Assembly (NCBI RefSeq): GCF_034479555.1
Contig: NZ_CP140151.1
Location: 3,348,001-3,412,000 of the forward strand
Origin: Chromohalobacter canadensis
GTDB lineage: Bacteria > Pseudomonadota > Gammaproteobacteria > Pseudomonadales > Halomonadaceae
Direction of reading: 5' to 3'
DNA: 64,000 nucleotides
Shown here: in pieces, positions 27,237 to 33,771 of the stretch
Position numbering within the stretch: position 1 is the first letter of the stretch
Layout of the letters: every line of letters starts with the position of its first letter
The notes under the pieces: model-generated
What the model was told of the DNA's origin: nothing
What the model saw: only the letters and a program-made list of their open reading frames with translations
The model's database searches: none
Translations under genes and position numbers: made by a program

Positions 27237-27285
27237 CTCGAAGCTCGAAGCTCGAAGCTCGAAGCTCGAAGCTCGAAGCTCGAAG
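27237..27285. repeat. seven perfect tandem CTCGAAG heptamers
   Basis: Seven uninterrupted 7-bp units (49 bp) between cysQ and the first HEPN gene. In the frame GAAGCTC the unit fits the KAAGNNN pattern of the heptamer arrays around cysD (38.7-40.3 kb). Confidence 0.95.
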
Positions 27286-27374
27286 CCGCTCTTCACAGCG
27301 CCCCGAACCTGGCGCTCGAAGCCCGAAAAACTTGAACGGTCGCCTGCTGCGACAAACGACCCAAGGGGATGACA

Positions 27375-27779
27375 ATGGCGGACGATATCCGCTGGCAACA
27401 GCGATTTGCCAATTACATCAATGCGTTTGCTCAACTGGAACAAGCTGTCGAGGCGTATGGCGACACGACGCTGGATATCATCAAGGAGGGTGTCATCCAG
27501 CGTTTCGAGTTCACTCACGAGCTCGCCTGGAAGGTGATGAAGGATTACCTGGAGCATGAAGGTATTCAAAACGTGACGGGATCACGCAGCGCAGCCCGGC
27601 ATGCCTTCAACATCGGCCTGCTGGAAGACGGCCAAGCCTGGATGGATATGATAGAAACCCGTAACCATACGGTGCATGCGTATCGTCACAGCATCCTGGA
27701 AACTGAATTCAAGAACATCGTCGAACGCTACTATCCGGCATTGAAGCAGTTTCGAGAGACGATGGAGCGCCAACGATGA
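27375..27779 (+). CDS. HEPN-type nucleotidyltransferase substrate-binding protein (HI0074 family)
   Basis: The 134-residue all-helical protein belongs to the HI0074 family (PF08780). A HEPN-type motif is present as RNHTVHAY near residue 96. It pairs with the following HI0073-type nucleotidyltransferase in a toxin-antitoxin module, where the HEPN protein is probably the RNase toxin and the transferase inactivates it; this is inferred from the related HepT-MntA system. The ATG at 27375 was chosen because AAGGGG is seven bases upstream; the ATG at 27369 is too close. The stop overlaps the next gene (ATGA). Confidence 0.88.
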   Translation: MADDIRWQQRFANYINAFAQLEQAVEAYGDTTLDIIKEGVIQRFEFTHELAWKVMKDYLEHEGIQNVTGSRSAARHAFNIGLLEDGQAWMDMIETRNHTVHAYRHSILETEFKNIVERYYPALKQFRETMERQR

Positions 27780-28096
27780 CGTTTGGCTTGCCAGAGAATA
27801 CGGTCGAGGCCATTCGTCGGGCACTGTCTGAATGCCCTGGCGTCGAAAAGGCCGTTATCTATGGATCGAGAGCCAAAGGCACGTTCCGCCCCGGCTCCGA
27901 TATCGACCTGGCACTGTATGGTAATGTTTCCGAGGCTGATGTTTCCGCACTTATGGACCGCCTCGACGAGCTCAACACTCCTTATTTGTTCGACATCGTG
28001 CGTTATCACGATATCGATAATGAAGCCCTACGCGAGCATATCGAGAGGGTTGGCCAGAGATTCGATGCGATCCATTCACCGTATCACCCTCGCTAA
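27776..28096 (+). CDS. MNT-type minimal nucleotidyltransferase (HI0073 family)
   Basis: The 106-residue protein has the minimal nucleotidyltransferase signature YGSRAKGTFRPGSDIDLAL (residues about 25-43), with the GS pair and DxD aspartates intact, and a third Asp later (LFDIVRY). It should transfer AMP or another nucleotide to its HEPN partner. It is translationally coupled to the HEPN gene upstream. A 685-bp duplicated segment begins just before its stop codon. Confidence 0.88.
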   Translation: MTFGLPENTVEAIRRALSECPGVEKAVIYGSRAKGTFRPGSDIDLALYGNVSEADVSALMDRLDELNTPYLFDIVRYHDIDNEALREHIERVGQRFDAIHSPYHPR

Positions 28097-28771
28097 AGCT
28101 GGCGGGATAACGCTGCCACGAGCAACGAGCCGAACGCCTTGCAGAGATGAACACCATGCGCCTGACTGACAGCCAACGACACACCATCCGGCAGCTCGTC
28201 ACCGACGAGCTCGGTTTGGGCAGCACGGTAAAGCTTTTCGGCTCACGGCTGGATGATAGCGCCCGTGGCGGCGATATCGACCTGTTCGTTGAGGTTGACG
28301 CGCCGGTGGAGCATCCCGCACAGCTCGCCGCTCGGCTCAGTGTGCGTATCATGCGCGCCATGCACGGGCGCAAGGTGGATGTGCTGCTGAGTGCTCCGAA
28401 TCTCAATGAGCAGACGATACACAAGCTGGCACGGGAACAAGGCGAGTGTCTATGAATAACAGTTCTATGAATGACAGTCCCATGAACGGCCGCCCTATGA
28501 ACGACAATCTTGCGGAGCGCTTGCGCTTCCTGAAACGCGTGGTCGGGCGTGAGATCCACCATCTTCGCTACTCATCGGATAGCGTGTTTGCCACGCCGTT
28601 CACCGAAGAGCATGCCGCCAGGCTGGGTGAAGATGAGACTTTGGCAGAGAAGGTGGTAGCCTACACCAGCCGGTTCTGTCGACTTCAGGATACGACCGGC
28701 GACAAACTGCTTCCTCTTTGGCTACGTGCCTTGGGCGAGAAGACAGGGGCCGTCGCCGACAACCTGGATCG
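28087..28771 (+). repeat. 685-bp duplicated MNT-HEPN segment, first copy
   Basis: Nearly identical to 31925-32609 (offset 3,838 bp, no indels noticed). It spans the 5' flank, the whole MNT gene and about two thirds of the HEPN gene, and ends abruptly inside the HEPN gene. Confidence 0.9.
28147..28455 (+). CDS. MNT-type minimal nucleotidyltransferase (MntA-like), copy 1
   Basis: The 102-residue protein has the catalytic motif FGSRLDDSARGGDIDLFVE (about 30-48) with both DxD aspartates. It is of the MntA-like type that pairs with DUF86/HepT HEPN toxins. The copy at 31985 differs at very few positions (for example L/P at residue 22). Here the partner HEPN gene is truncated, so this transferase may have nothing left to modify except the product of the second copy. 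Confidence 0.85.
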   Translation: MNTMRLTDSQRHTIRQLVTDELGLGSTVKLFGSRLDDSARGGDIDLFVEVDAPVEHPAQLAARLSVRIMRAMHGRKVDVLLSAPNLNEQTIHKLAREQGECL

Positions 28772-28844
28772 TCTCGAACCTGGCCCTCGAAGCCCGCAGC
28801 GTAGAACAATAGCGATGCCGAAATCATCACGTGATATCCTATAG
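28452..28844 (+). pseudogene. truncated HEPN toxin gene (copy 1)
   Basis: Compared with the intact copy at 32290, this gene matches up to DNLDR (about 28771) and then runs into unrelated sequence that encodes a chance tail (LEPGPRSPQ...). The lost part includes the RNQMIH catalytic motif. The start overlaps the MNT stop (ATGA). The 5' end contains four in-frame ATG codons at 15-base spacing. It is a recombination remnant and should have no RNase activity. Confidence 0.85.
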
Positions 28845-28858
28845 ATATATCAAGTGAT
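28827..28858. promoter_or_regulatory. imperfect palindrome upstream of the Xre-RES operon (candidate operator)
   Basis: TCAC-G-TGATATC and GATATATCA-A-GTGA flank a short CTATA centre, 15 bp before the antitoxin start. Antitoxins of this family autoregulate from such dyads; assignment is by position. Confidence 0.5.
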
Positions 28859-28872
28859 GGAAGGAGGCGGCC

Positions 28873-29325
28873 ATGTCCAGCACGATCAAAGAGTATCGTC
28901 CCAAAGCAGTGGATCGGAAGAAGGGCTTCTGGCAGACCCTGGGCTTGCCTTCTCGAGGGCCAAAACTGCATGAAGCGCTGAGCGAAGGCGTTCCCTACGA
29001 GGTCTACACAAATCTCGCCGCTGTGTCTGGCCTGGAAAGCCAAGAGCTGGCGCGGTATGTCGTCATCTCCTCGGCCACCTTGCAGCGGAGAGCGAAAGCA
29101 GGCCACTTCAAGCGCGACGAAGGCGACCGTCTGTATCGTTTTGCTGAAGTCTACAAAAGTGCCGTCGACCTGTTCGAGGGAGACCGGCAGCGGGCCAACA
29201 CCTGGCTGCTCAACCCGGTGCGTGGGCTAGGGGGCCAGCGTCCAGTCGAGATGATTGCGACGACCGCGGGGGCGGAAGCCGTGCTGGACCTTATCGGGCG
29301 GCTTGAGCACGGCGTTTTCGCATGA
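28873..29325 (+). CDS. Xre/MbcA/ParS-type antitoxin of a RES toxin pair
   Basis: The 150-residue protein has an N-terminal HTH-like region (about 60-100, LARYVVISSATLQRRAKAG) and the C-terminal toxin-binding domain of the DUF2384 family (about 100-145, ALDLFEGD-like NTWLLNPVRGLGGQRPVEM). It should neutralise the following RES toxin and repress the operon through the dyad just upstream. Preceded by GGAGGCGG. The stop overlaps the toxin start. This pair is unrelated in sequence to the minus-strand RES pairs further along. Confidence 0.9.
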   Translation: MSSTIKEYRPKAVDRKKGFWQTLGLPSRGPKLHEALSEGVPYEVYTNLAAVSGLESQELARYVVISSATLQRRAKAGHFKRDEGDRLYRFAEVYKSAVDLFEGDRQRANTWLLNPVRGLGGQRPVEMIATTAGAEAVLDLIGRLEHGVFA

Positions 29326-29786
29326 GCACGATACAAGGATACCGTCTCGTCAAGCGTAAGTGGCTCAAGAGCGCCTTCGATGGCGAAGGCGCCCGTTTAT
29401 ACGGTGGGCGGTGGAACAGCAAAGGAAAAGCTTGCGTATATCTCGCGAGTACGGAGTCGCTGGCCATCCTCGAAGTGATGGTGCATCTCAACGACTACCG
29501 CCTATTGGAAGACTATGCGCTGCTCGAGGTGATGTTTTATGAAGATGACCTCATGCAGCTTCCAGAGGATGGGCGACCGGACGATTGGATGGTTGAGCCA
29601 GCGCCATCGTCTACCGCTGAGGTCGGCGACGGTTGGTTGGAAAGTCAGTCGAGTCTGGTGCTGGCCATACCGAGTGTCGTCGTGCCCAGGGAAACGAATT
29701 ATCTCGTTAACCCGGAGCACCCCGGCTTCAAGGCGATGGTCGAGAGCGCCAAGGAAATGGCATTTACCCCGGATAAACGCCTCTGA
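29322..29786 (+). CDS. RES-domain toxin
   Basis: The 154-residue RES protein carries RLYGGRWNSKG near residue 26 (conserved Arg), YLASTESLAILE (conserved Glu) and VPRETNYLVNPEHP near the C terminus (conserved Asn). RES toxins such as MbcT and Res degrade NAD+. All conserved positions that I know are present, so it is probably functional. It is translationally coupled to the antitoxin (ATGA). Confidence 0.9.
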   Translation: MSTIQGYRLVKRKWLKSAFDGEGARLYGGRWNSKGKACVYLASTESLAILEVMVHLNDYRLLEDYALLEVMFYEDDLMQLPEDGRPDDWMVEPAPSSTAEVGDGWLESQSSLVLAIPSVVVPRETNYLVNPEHPGFKAMVESAKEMAFTPDKRL

Positions 29787-29855
29787 CGTTTTTCTCGAAT
29801 ACCAGAGCGCGTACTACGAGCAACGAGCGAGGCTGCCGCCCACAGTGCCTGGCAA

Positions 29856-30197
29856 TCAAGGATGCTGTTGCAGGTAGTCGTTCAGCGCCTGGCGTGTGAG
29901 GTCGTTGAGCGAGATGCCGTGCTGCGAGGCTGAAACGGCGGCGGCCAGGTGTAGGTCGTGGCCGACGCGCACGTTGAAAGACCCCTTGCACGGCGTCTCG
30001 GGCGTCTCGCCGAGTTGCTCGCAGGTGGCGAGATAGTCATCGACGGCTTCGCGAAACGCGGCTTCCAATTCCGCCACCGTCTCGCCTTCGTAACTGACCA
30101 AGGCTCGAACGAACTGTAGCTTGCCGAACAGGCAATTGTCTTCGGTGCTGACGTCGATAGAGCCGTAGTAGCCCCGGTACTTCAAAAGTTTTTCCAT
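29856..30197 (-). CDS. hicB: HicB-family antitoxin (orphan)
   Basis: The 113-residue protein has the HicB fold: YYGSIDVS and FVRALVSYEGETVAELEAAF, then a C-terminal ribbon-helix-helix (ISLNDLTRQALNDYLQQ). HicB neutralises a HicA double-stranded-RNA-binding toxin normally encoded next to it. No HicA frame is visible on either side; upstream lies a 23-codon ORF and a RES remnant. The first 15 bases of the gene also occur at 33679-33693, fused to a HigB fragment. Probably a solitary antitoxin. Confidence 0.8.
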   Translation of the reverse strand: MEKLLKYRGYYGSIDVSTEDNCLFGKLQFVRALVSYEGETVAELEAAFREAVDDYLATCEQLGETPETPCKGSFNVRVGHDLHLAAAVSASQHGISLNDLTRQALNDYLQQHP

Positions 30198-30268
30198 TAG
30201 ATCAGCCCTCCTGAGCGTAGCTGCTCGCTGAACGGCACGCTCTGGTGCGCTTCGAGTCGCACTAACAT
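30197..30268 (-). other. 23-codon ORF between RES remnant and hicB (copy 1)
   Basis: Its stop overlaps the hicB start (TAATG) and a good RBS (AGGAGGG) lies at its 3' end for hicB. The same ORF occurs at 33693-33764 with two changes (AHQ to SRQ). I do not recognise the peptide; it may be a leader for hicB or part of a lost gene. Confidence 0.4.
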
Positions 30269-30275
30269 GTTCACG

Positions 30276-30507
30276 TCACTCCCAGGAACTCGAGTCTTTG
30301 GGAAGCAGCCCATTGGGATCATGGACCTTTAGCATATCGCCTTCTCAGCGCGGTGGCTTCTTCGAGGGCCAGATAAAGTGCCGGTACCCCAGGGCGGTTC
30401 AGTCGACCACCATGTTCACCTGCACCGGCTCCGCTAGTAGGAGCAAATGCCCATCTAGGCACATGGACACGATAAGCCTCTGTTGCAAACCGCAGACGCT
30501 GGATCAT
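30276..30507 (-). pseudogene. RES toxin gene with large internal deletion (copy A)
   Basis: The first 50 codons match RES copy B (RVHVPRWAFAPTSG, YLALEEATAL). The sequence then jumps to the very end of the gene (reading ...HDPNGLLPKDSSSWE in another frame). About 300 bp including most of the catalytic domain are missing, and the join is out of frame. The start overlaps the antitoxin remnant stop (ATGA). It cannot make an active toxin. Confidence 0.85.
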
Positions 30508-30695
30508 CCGGTGACCCCGGCTTTGAGCGACTGTACATAGCGCACCAGATCATCAGTGCGGCCAGCACTCACCAGTTGCTCGGGGGTTTGATAGTCGAAA
30601 GGCGGTATCGGCTCATTGCGGAACCAGAATAGAGCGTCCGGCAGGTTGCCATTGATATCCGCGGCCACCCCCAGCACGCGGATGGCATCGCGTAG
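30504..30695 (-). pseudogene. C-terminal remnant of an Xre-ParS-type antitoxin gene (copy A)
   Basis: These 63 codons are almost identical to the C-terminal part of the intact antitoxin at 34308-34739 (LRDAIRVLGVAADINGNLP onward). Identity stops at 30695, where a RelE-type fragment on the other strand begins. The DNA-binding half is gone, so this is a recombination scar. Confidence 0.85.
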
Positions 30696-30696
30696 C

Positions 30697-30765
30697 AAGA
30701 TCGTCGACGATGAGCTGGTGATTCTGGTGTTGGACATCGGCCCCAGAGGAGACATTTACAAATGA
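30697..30765 (+). pseudogene. C-terminal remnant of a RelE/ParE-type toxin
   Basis: The last 22 codons before the stop read KIVDDELVILVLDIGPRGD followed by IYK, the typical end of RelE toxins. The stop overlaps the next ATG (ATGA), as in intact relE-antitoxin pairs. Everything upstream is replaced by the antitoxin remnant on the opposite strand. Confidence 0.75.
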
Positions 30766-31169
30766 ACGCACAGATCATTGAACGGGAAGGGCGGCCAGAA
30801 TAAGCCGTCATTCCTTATGACGAATGCCGGGAGCTGTTGCACAAGGCTGAAGAGCTGGATGACGTGACAGCTTTTGATCATGCGACGCGCGAGCTGGCAG
30901 AGGGACGTGACGAGCTGGTGCCGGCAGAGGTGGTCGACCGGCTGCTTGCCGGGGAGAACCCCGTCAAGGTCTGGCGCGAACACCGCCGCTTGACCCAGGC
31001 CGCGCTGGCCGAGCCGGCTGGCGTATCCCAGTCGTACGTCGCCATGATCGAGCGCGGGGACCGAACCGGGCGTATCGAGGCACTGCGCAGGATCGCCGAT
31101 GTGCTCGGCGTGAGCCTGGATGACCTGCATGACGACGTACTGCGGGAAGACGAAGCAAGTGGGCCATAG
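30762..31169 (+). pseudogene. XRE-type antitoxin gene with in-frame stop at codon 14
   Basis: Read from the ATG at 30762 the frame gives MNAQIIEREGRPE, then TAA (30801), then AVIPYDECRELLHKAEELDD and on into an HTH domain (about 85-135, TQAALAEPAGVSQSYVAMIE). Family members continue through this point with an aromatic residue, so the TAA is a nonsense mutation. Re-initiation at 30837 could still give a 110-residue protein that keeps the HTH. Its toxin survives only as the 22-codon tail. Confidence 0.75.
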
Positions 31170-31177
31170 AGATCGCC

Positions 31178-31212
31178 TTGCGCGAAAGCGTCGCCTAACC
31201 CGAGCCACGAGC
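31178..31212 (+). repeat. cysQ 3'-end direct repeat, right copy
   Basis: 32 of 35 bases match 27178-27212, including the codons for the last residues of CysQ and its stop, with no cysQ gene in front. Period-7 sequence (CACGAGC, TGCGAGC, TACGAGC and similar units) runs from here to about 31250. Confidence 0.8.
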
Positions 31213-31317
31213 TAAAAGCTGCGAGCTACGAGCGGCGGGCTACGAGCGACAATGCCGCCCGAAGCCCGAAGCAAATACGTCAAACTAGGGATGTTTTGTA
31301 ATCTTTTAGTTTACACA

Positions 31318-31336
31318 TGTAGCCAAATAGGCTACA
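31318..31336. promoter_or_regulatory. perfect dyad upstream of higBA (candidate HigA operator)
   Basis: TGTAGCC-AAATA-GGCTACA, a perfect 7-bp inverted repeat ending 9 bp before the higB ATG in an AT-rich promoter-like stretch. Autoregulation by HigA is inferred. Confidence 0.65.
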
Positions 31337-31345
31337 CTTACTCTA

Positions 31346-31621
31346 ATGATCAAGACGTTCAAAAACAAGGCCCTAGCGACGCTTTGGGAAACCGGTACAT
31401 CCAAAATCGACAAGCGTATGCATAGGCGCATTCTTATCCGCTTGGCTGTGATCAACGAAGCTGCCAGCGTCGAAGATATCAACCTACCAGGTTATAAGTT
31501 TCATGCTTTGCAGGGCTTCAACCCAAAGCGCTACACCGTACATGTGAACGGTCCTTGGTGCCTCACTTTTGAATTTGAGGCCGGCAACGCTTATCAAGTT
31601 AATTTTGAGCAATACCACTGA
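31346..31621 (+). CDS. higB: HigB-family toxin (RelE-like mRNA interferase)
   Basis: The 91-residue protein begins with the HigB signature (MIKTFKNKALATLWETGTS) and contains LQGFNPKRYTVHVNGPWCL and ends VNFEQYH. HigB toxins cleave mRNA on the ribosome. The toxin-first gene order and the 18-bp spacing to higA are standard. All family landmarks are present and no frameshift is seen. A perfect dyad overlaps the promoter region. Confidence 0.92.
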   Translation: MIKTFKNKALATLWETGTSKIDKRMHRRILIRLAVINEAASVEDINLPGYKFHALQGFNPKRYTVHVNGPWCLTFEFEAGNAYQVNFEQYH

Positions 31622-31639
31622 CTAAAAGGTGAAGCCACC

Positions 31640-31948
31640 ATGGCTATTACTGCGAAGCAAAACCCCGACCGCTGCCCGCCGCACCCTGGCGAGGTGATCG
31701 AAGACATGCTGGAAGATATGGACTACAGCAAGGGCGATATTGCCCAGATGCTGGGCATTTCACGTCAGCAGCTGCACGCCATTCTCGCCACACGCAAGCC
31801 TGTCTCACCACAAACAGCCGCGCGGCTCGGCAAGCTGTTTGGTAACGGTCCGGGCCTGTGGCTACGGCTCCAGGCGGCCTATGACGCCTGGCATGCCGAG
31901 CGCGAAGTAGACGTCAGCGCGGTGCCCTCGCTAAAGCTGGCGGGATAA
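31640..31948 (+). CDS. higA: HigA-family antitoxin
   Basis: The 102-residue HTH protein has CPPHPGEVIEDMLEDM and MLGISRQQLHAILATRKPVS, typical of HigA. It neutralises HigB and represses the operon. The final residues (about PSLKLAG) are encoded by the start of the 685-bp duplicated MNT-HEPN segment, so the natural C terminus was probably replaced when that segment landed here. The core fold is intact, so function is likely kept. Confidence 0.9.
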   Translation: MAITAKQNPDRCPPHPGEVIEDMLEDMDYSKGDIAQMLGISRQQLHAILATRKPVSPQTAARLGKLFGNGPGLWLRLQAAYDAWHAEREVDVSAVPSLKLAG

Positions 31949-32609
31949 CGCTGCCACGAGCAACGAGCCGAACGCCTTGCAGAGATGAACACCATGCGCT
32001 TGACTGACAGCCAACGACATACCATCCGGCAGCTCGTCACCGACGAGCTTGGTCCGGGCAGCACGGTAAAGCTTTTCGGCTCACGGCTGGATGATAGCGC
32101 CCGTGGCGGCGATATCGACCTGTTCGTTGAGGTTGACGCGCCGGTGGAGCATCCCGCACAGCTCGCCGCCCGGCTCAGTGTGCGTATCATGCGCGCCATG
32201 CACGGGCGCAAGGTGGATGTGCTGCTGAGTGCTCCGAATCTCAATGAGCAGACGATACACAAGCTGGCACGGGAACAAGGCGAGTGTCTATGAATAACAG
32301 TTCTATGAATGACAGTCCCATGAACGGCCGCCCTATGAACGACAATCTTGCGGAGCGCTTGCGCTTCCTGAAACGCGTGGTCGAGCGTGAGATCCACCAT
32401 CTTCGCTACTCATCGGATCGCGTGTTTGCCGCGCCGTTCACCGAGGAACTTGCCGCCAGGCTGGGTGAAGATGAGGCATTGGCAGAGAAGCTGGAAGCCT
32501 ACACCAGCCGATTCTGCCGACTTCAGGACACGACCGGCGATAAACTGCTTCCGCTTTGGCTACGTGCCCTGGGCGAGAAGACTGGGGCCGTTGCCGACAA
32601 CCTGGATCG
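31925..32609 (+). repeat. 685-bp duplicated MNT-HEPN segment, second copy
   Basis: Pairs with 28087-28771. Its left end lies inside the higA reading frame and its right end inside the intact HEPN gene, so this copy continues into the complete gene while the first does not. Confidence 0.9.
31985..32293 (+). CDS. MNT-type minimal nucleotidyltransferase (MntA-like), copy 2
   Basis: This 102-residue near-identical twin of the gene at 28147 keeps the motif FGSRLDDSARGGDIDLFVE. MntA-type enzymes AMPylate a tyrosine on the cognate HEPN toxin and so silence it. The intact HEPN partner follows with an ATGA overlap, making this the functional member of the two copies. Confidence 0.88.
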   Translation: MNTMRLTDSQRHTIRQLVTDELGPGSTVKLFGSRLDDSARGGDIDLFVEVDAPVEHPAQLAARLSVRIMRAMHGRKVDVLLSAPNLNEQTIHKLAREQGECL

Positions 32610-32811
32610 CGCCGAAAAGCTTGGTGTGCTCGATTCTGCCGACAAGTGGCTCGAGATTCGTCAGACACGTAATCAAATGATCCATGAATACATCGAATCC
32701 CCTCAGGTGCTGGCCGACGCGCTTAATACAGCACATGACTATCAGGAAACGCTCATGGCGTTTGCCCATGCCATGCTCAGTGATGCCAAGCGGAGAAACT
32801 TGCTTGAGTAA
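32290..32811 (+). CDS. HEPN-domain toxin (DUF86/HepT-like)
   Basis: The 173-residue helical protein has the HEPN RNase motif RNQMIH (Rx4H) around residue 135, followed by EYIES. It also opens with an unusual N-terminal stretch of four MNxxx pentapeptides encoded by 15-bp repeats, giving four possible in-frame start codons. Together with the upstream transferase it forms a HepT-MntA-type toxin-antitoxin pair. The truncated copy at 28452 shares the first 107 residues. Confidence 0.87.
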   Translation: MNNSSMNDSPMNGRPMNDNLAERLRFLKRVVEREIHHLRYSSDRVFAAPFTEELAARLGEDEALAEKLEAYTSRFCRLQDTTGDKLLPLWLRALGEKTGAVADNLDRAEKLGVLDSADKWLEIRQTRNQMIHEYIESPQVLADALNTAHDYQETLMAFAHAMLSDAKRRNLLE

Positions 32812-32924
32812 GCTGGCGCCGCGAGTTATTACGTAGCCGGCGCTCGAAGCCCGCCGCCTAGTACGAGATGCATCCAACGGTTCTTCGCTGGTTAGAGTAG
32901 ACCAAAGGTACACGAGGAAAATTG

Positions 32925-33119
32925 ATGATGAGTACCTCACTAGACCCTATCGTCTCGGAGTTCGAGACGCAGGAGCAAGCCGACCGTTACGACCGGTGGT
33001 TTCGTGAGCGCATTCAGCAAAGCCTCGACGACCCGCGCCCCAACGTCCCCCATGACGAAGCGATGGCGCGTATCCGGGCCATGATCGAGTCCAAGAAGCA
33101 CCGGCATGCTAACGGTTGA
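32925..33119 (+). CDS. RelB/StbD-like antitoxin
   Basis: The 64-residue acidic protein (DPIVSEFETQEQADRYDRWF, then ARIRAMIESKK) resembles RelB-type antitoxins that precede RelE/ParE toxins. GAGG lies upstream of the ATG codons at 32925 and 32928. The toxin gene that overlaps its 3' end is only a short remnant, so the antitoxin stands alone. Confidence 0.75.
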   Translation: MMSTSLDPIVSEFETQEQADRYDRWFRERIQQSLDDPRPNVPHDEAMARIRAMIESKKHRHANG

Positions 33120-33177
33120 GTGGCGTGCTTGGACGTACTCCACGCTCGCCGGGAATATCCCTAGCCGTCAACGGTGA
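33106..33177 (+). pseudogene. N-terminal remnant of a ParE/RelE-type toxin
   Basis: The frame starts MLTVEWRA, the usual beginning of ParE-type toxins, 14 bp inside the antitoxin gene. It loses any family resemblance after about eight residues and stops after 23 codons. The rest of the toxin is absent. Confidence 0.65.
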
Positions 33178-33324
33178 TGCACCGGGCTGGCGCTCCAGTT
33201 TCTCTCGCCTTCGACGGTCGTTACTGGTGTCCGGATTTAGTGGTTGATCGACACAGTCAAAGGGCGCCGTTGTGGCGCCCTACCCATAATCCATTTGGCT
33301 TGGGGAAATTTTCTCAAACCACGC

Positions 33325-33615
33325 TTACGCCAGCTTGGCGAAGCGCTCGATGTCCGGCTGGGCGCGGTGTTCGGCCTGCCACAAGTCGTAATCGCCTTGT
33401 ACCGCCAGCCAGGTACGCGCCTGGCCGATGCCGGCCCGTTCCAGGCGAACGGCGAGGTCGGGGCTAATCGGCGCCCGCCCGTGTAGAATCCGTGACAGGG
33501 TTTCCCGCGCCAGCCCCAGACGGCGAGCCATTTCCGTTACGCTGATGTCCAGCGCTGGCAACACATCTTCGCGCAGCGTCTCACCGGGGTGCGGGGGATT
33601 GTGCATGTGGGCCAT
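33325..33615 (-). CDS. HigA-family antitoxin (orphan)
   Basis: The 96-residue HTH protein reads NPPHPGETLREDVLPALDI and LGLARETLSRILHGRAPISP, clear HigA features, and ends DIERFAKLA. Its HigB partner survives only as a 24-codon fragment immediately upstream. The protein is complete and could still repress its own promoter or interact with other HigB toxins. It is not close in sequence to the HigA at 31640. Confidence 0.88.
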   Translation of the reverse strand: MAHMHNPPHPGETLREDVLPALDISVTEMARRLGLARETLSRILHGRAPISPDLAVRLERAGIGQARTWLAVQGDYDLWQAEHRAQPDIERFAKLA

Positions 33616-33618
33616 GTG

Positions 33619-33693
33619 TCACCTCAGACGCTTGGCGTGGTCGGTGCGAATTCCCTTGGTAGTGCCTGTTTCGAAGTTCAAAAGTTTTTCCAT
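33619..33693 (-). pseudogene. chimeric remnant: hicB start fused to a HigB fragment
   Basis: The first 15 bases equal the start of hicB at 30197. The frame then reads FETGTTKGIRTDHAKRLR and stops 3 bp before the higA ATG. The pattern FxxGTTKGI...HAKRLR is the N-terminal part of HigB toxins. The short shared stretch AAAAACTTTTGAA marks the recombination point. The 24-residue product cannot be a toxin. Confidence 0.75.
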
Positions 33694-33764
33694 TAGATCA
33701 GCCCTCCTGAGCGTAGCTGCTCGCTGAACGGCACGCTCTGGCGCGATTCGAGTCGCACTAACAT
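33693..33764 (-). other. 23-codon ORF next to RES copy B (copy 2)
   Basis: Same peptide as at 30197-30268 with two residue changes, again just after a RES gene end and just before a hicB-type start. Its retention in both copies marks it as part of the duplicated block. Confidence 0.4.
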
Positions 33765-33771
33765 GTTCACG

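Noticed and set aside
30756..31208. 150-codon minus-strand frame opposite the XRE antitoxin
   Set aside because: It mirrors the antitoxin gene, whose HTH domain is clear on the plus strand.
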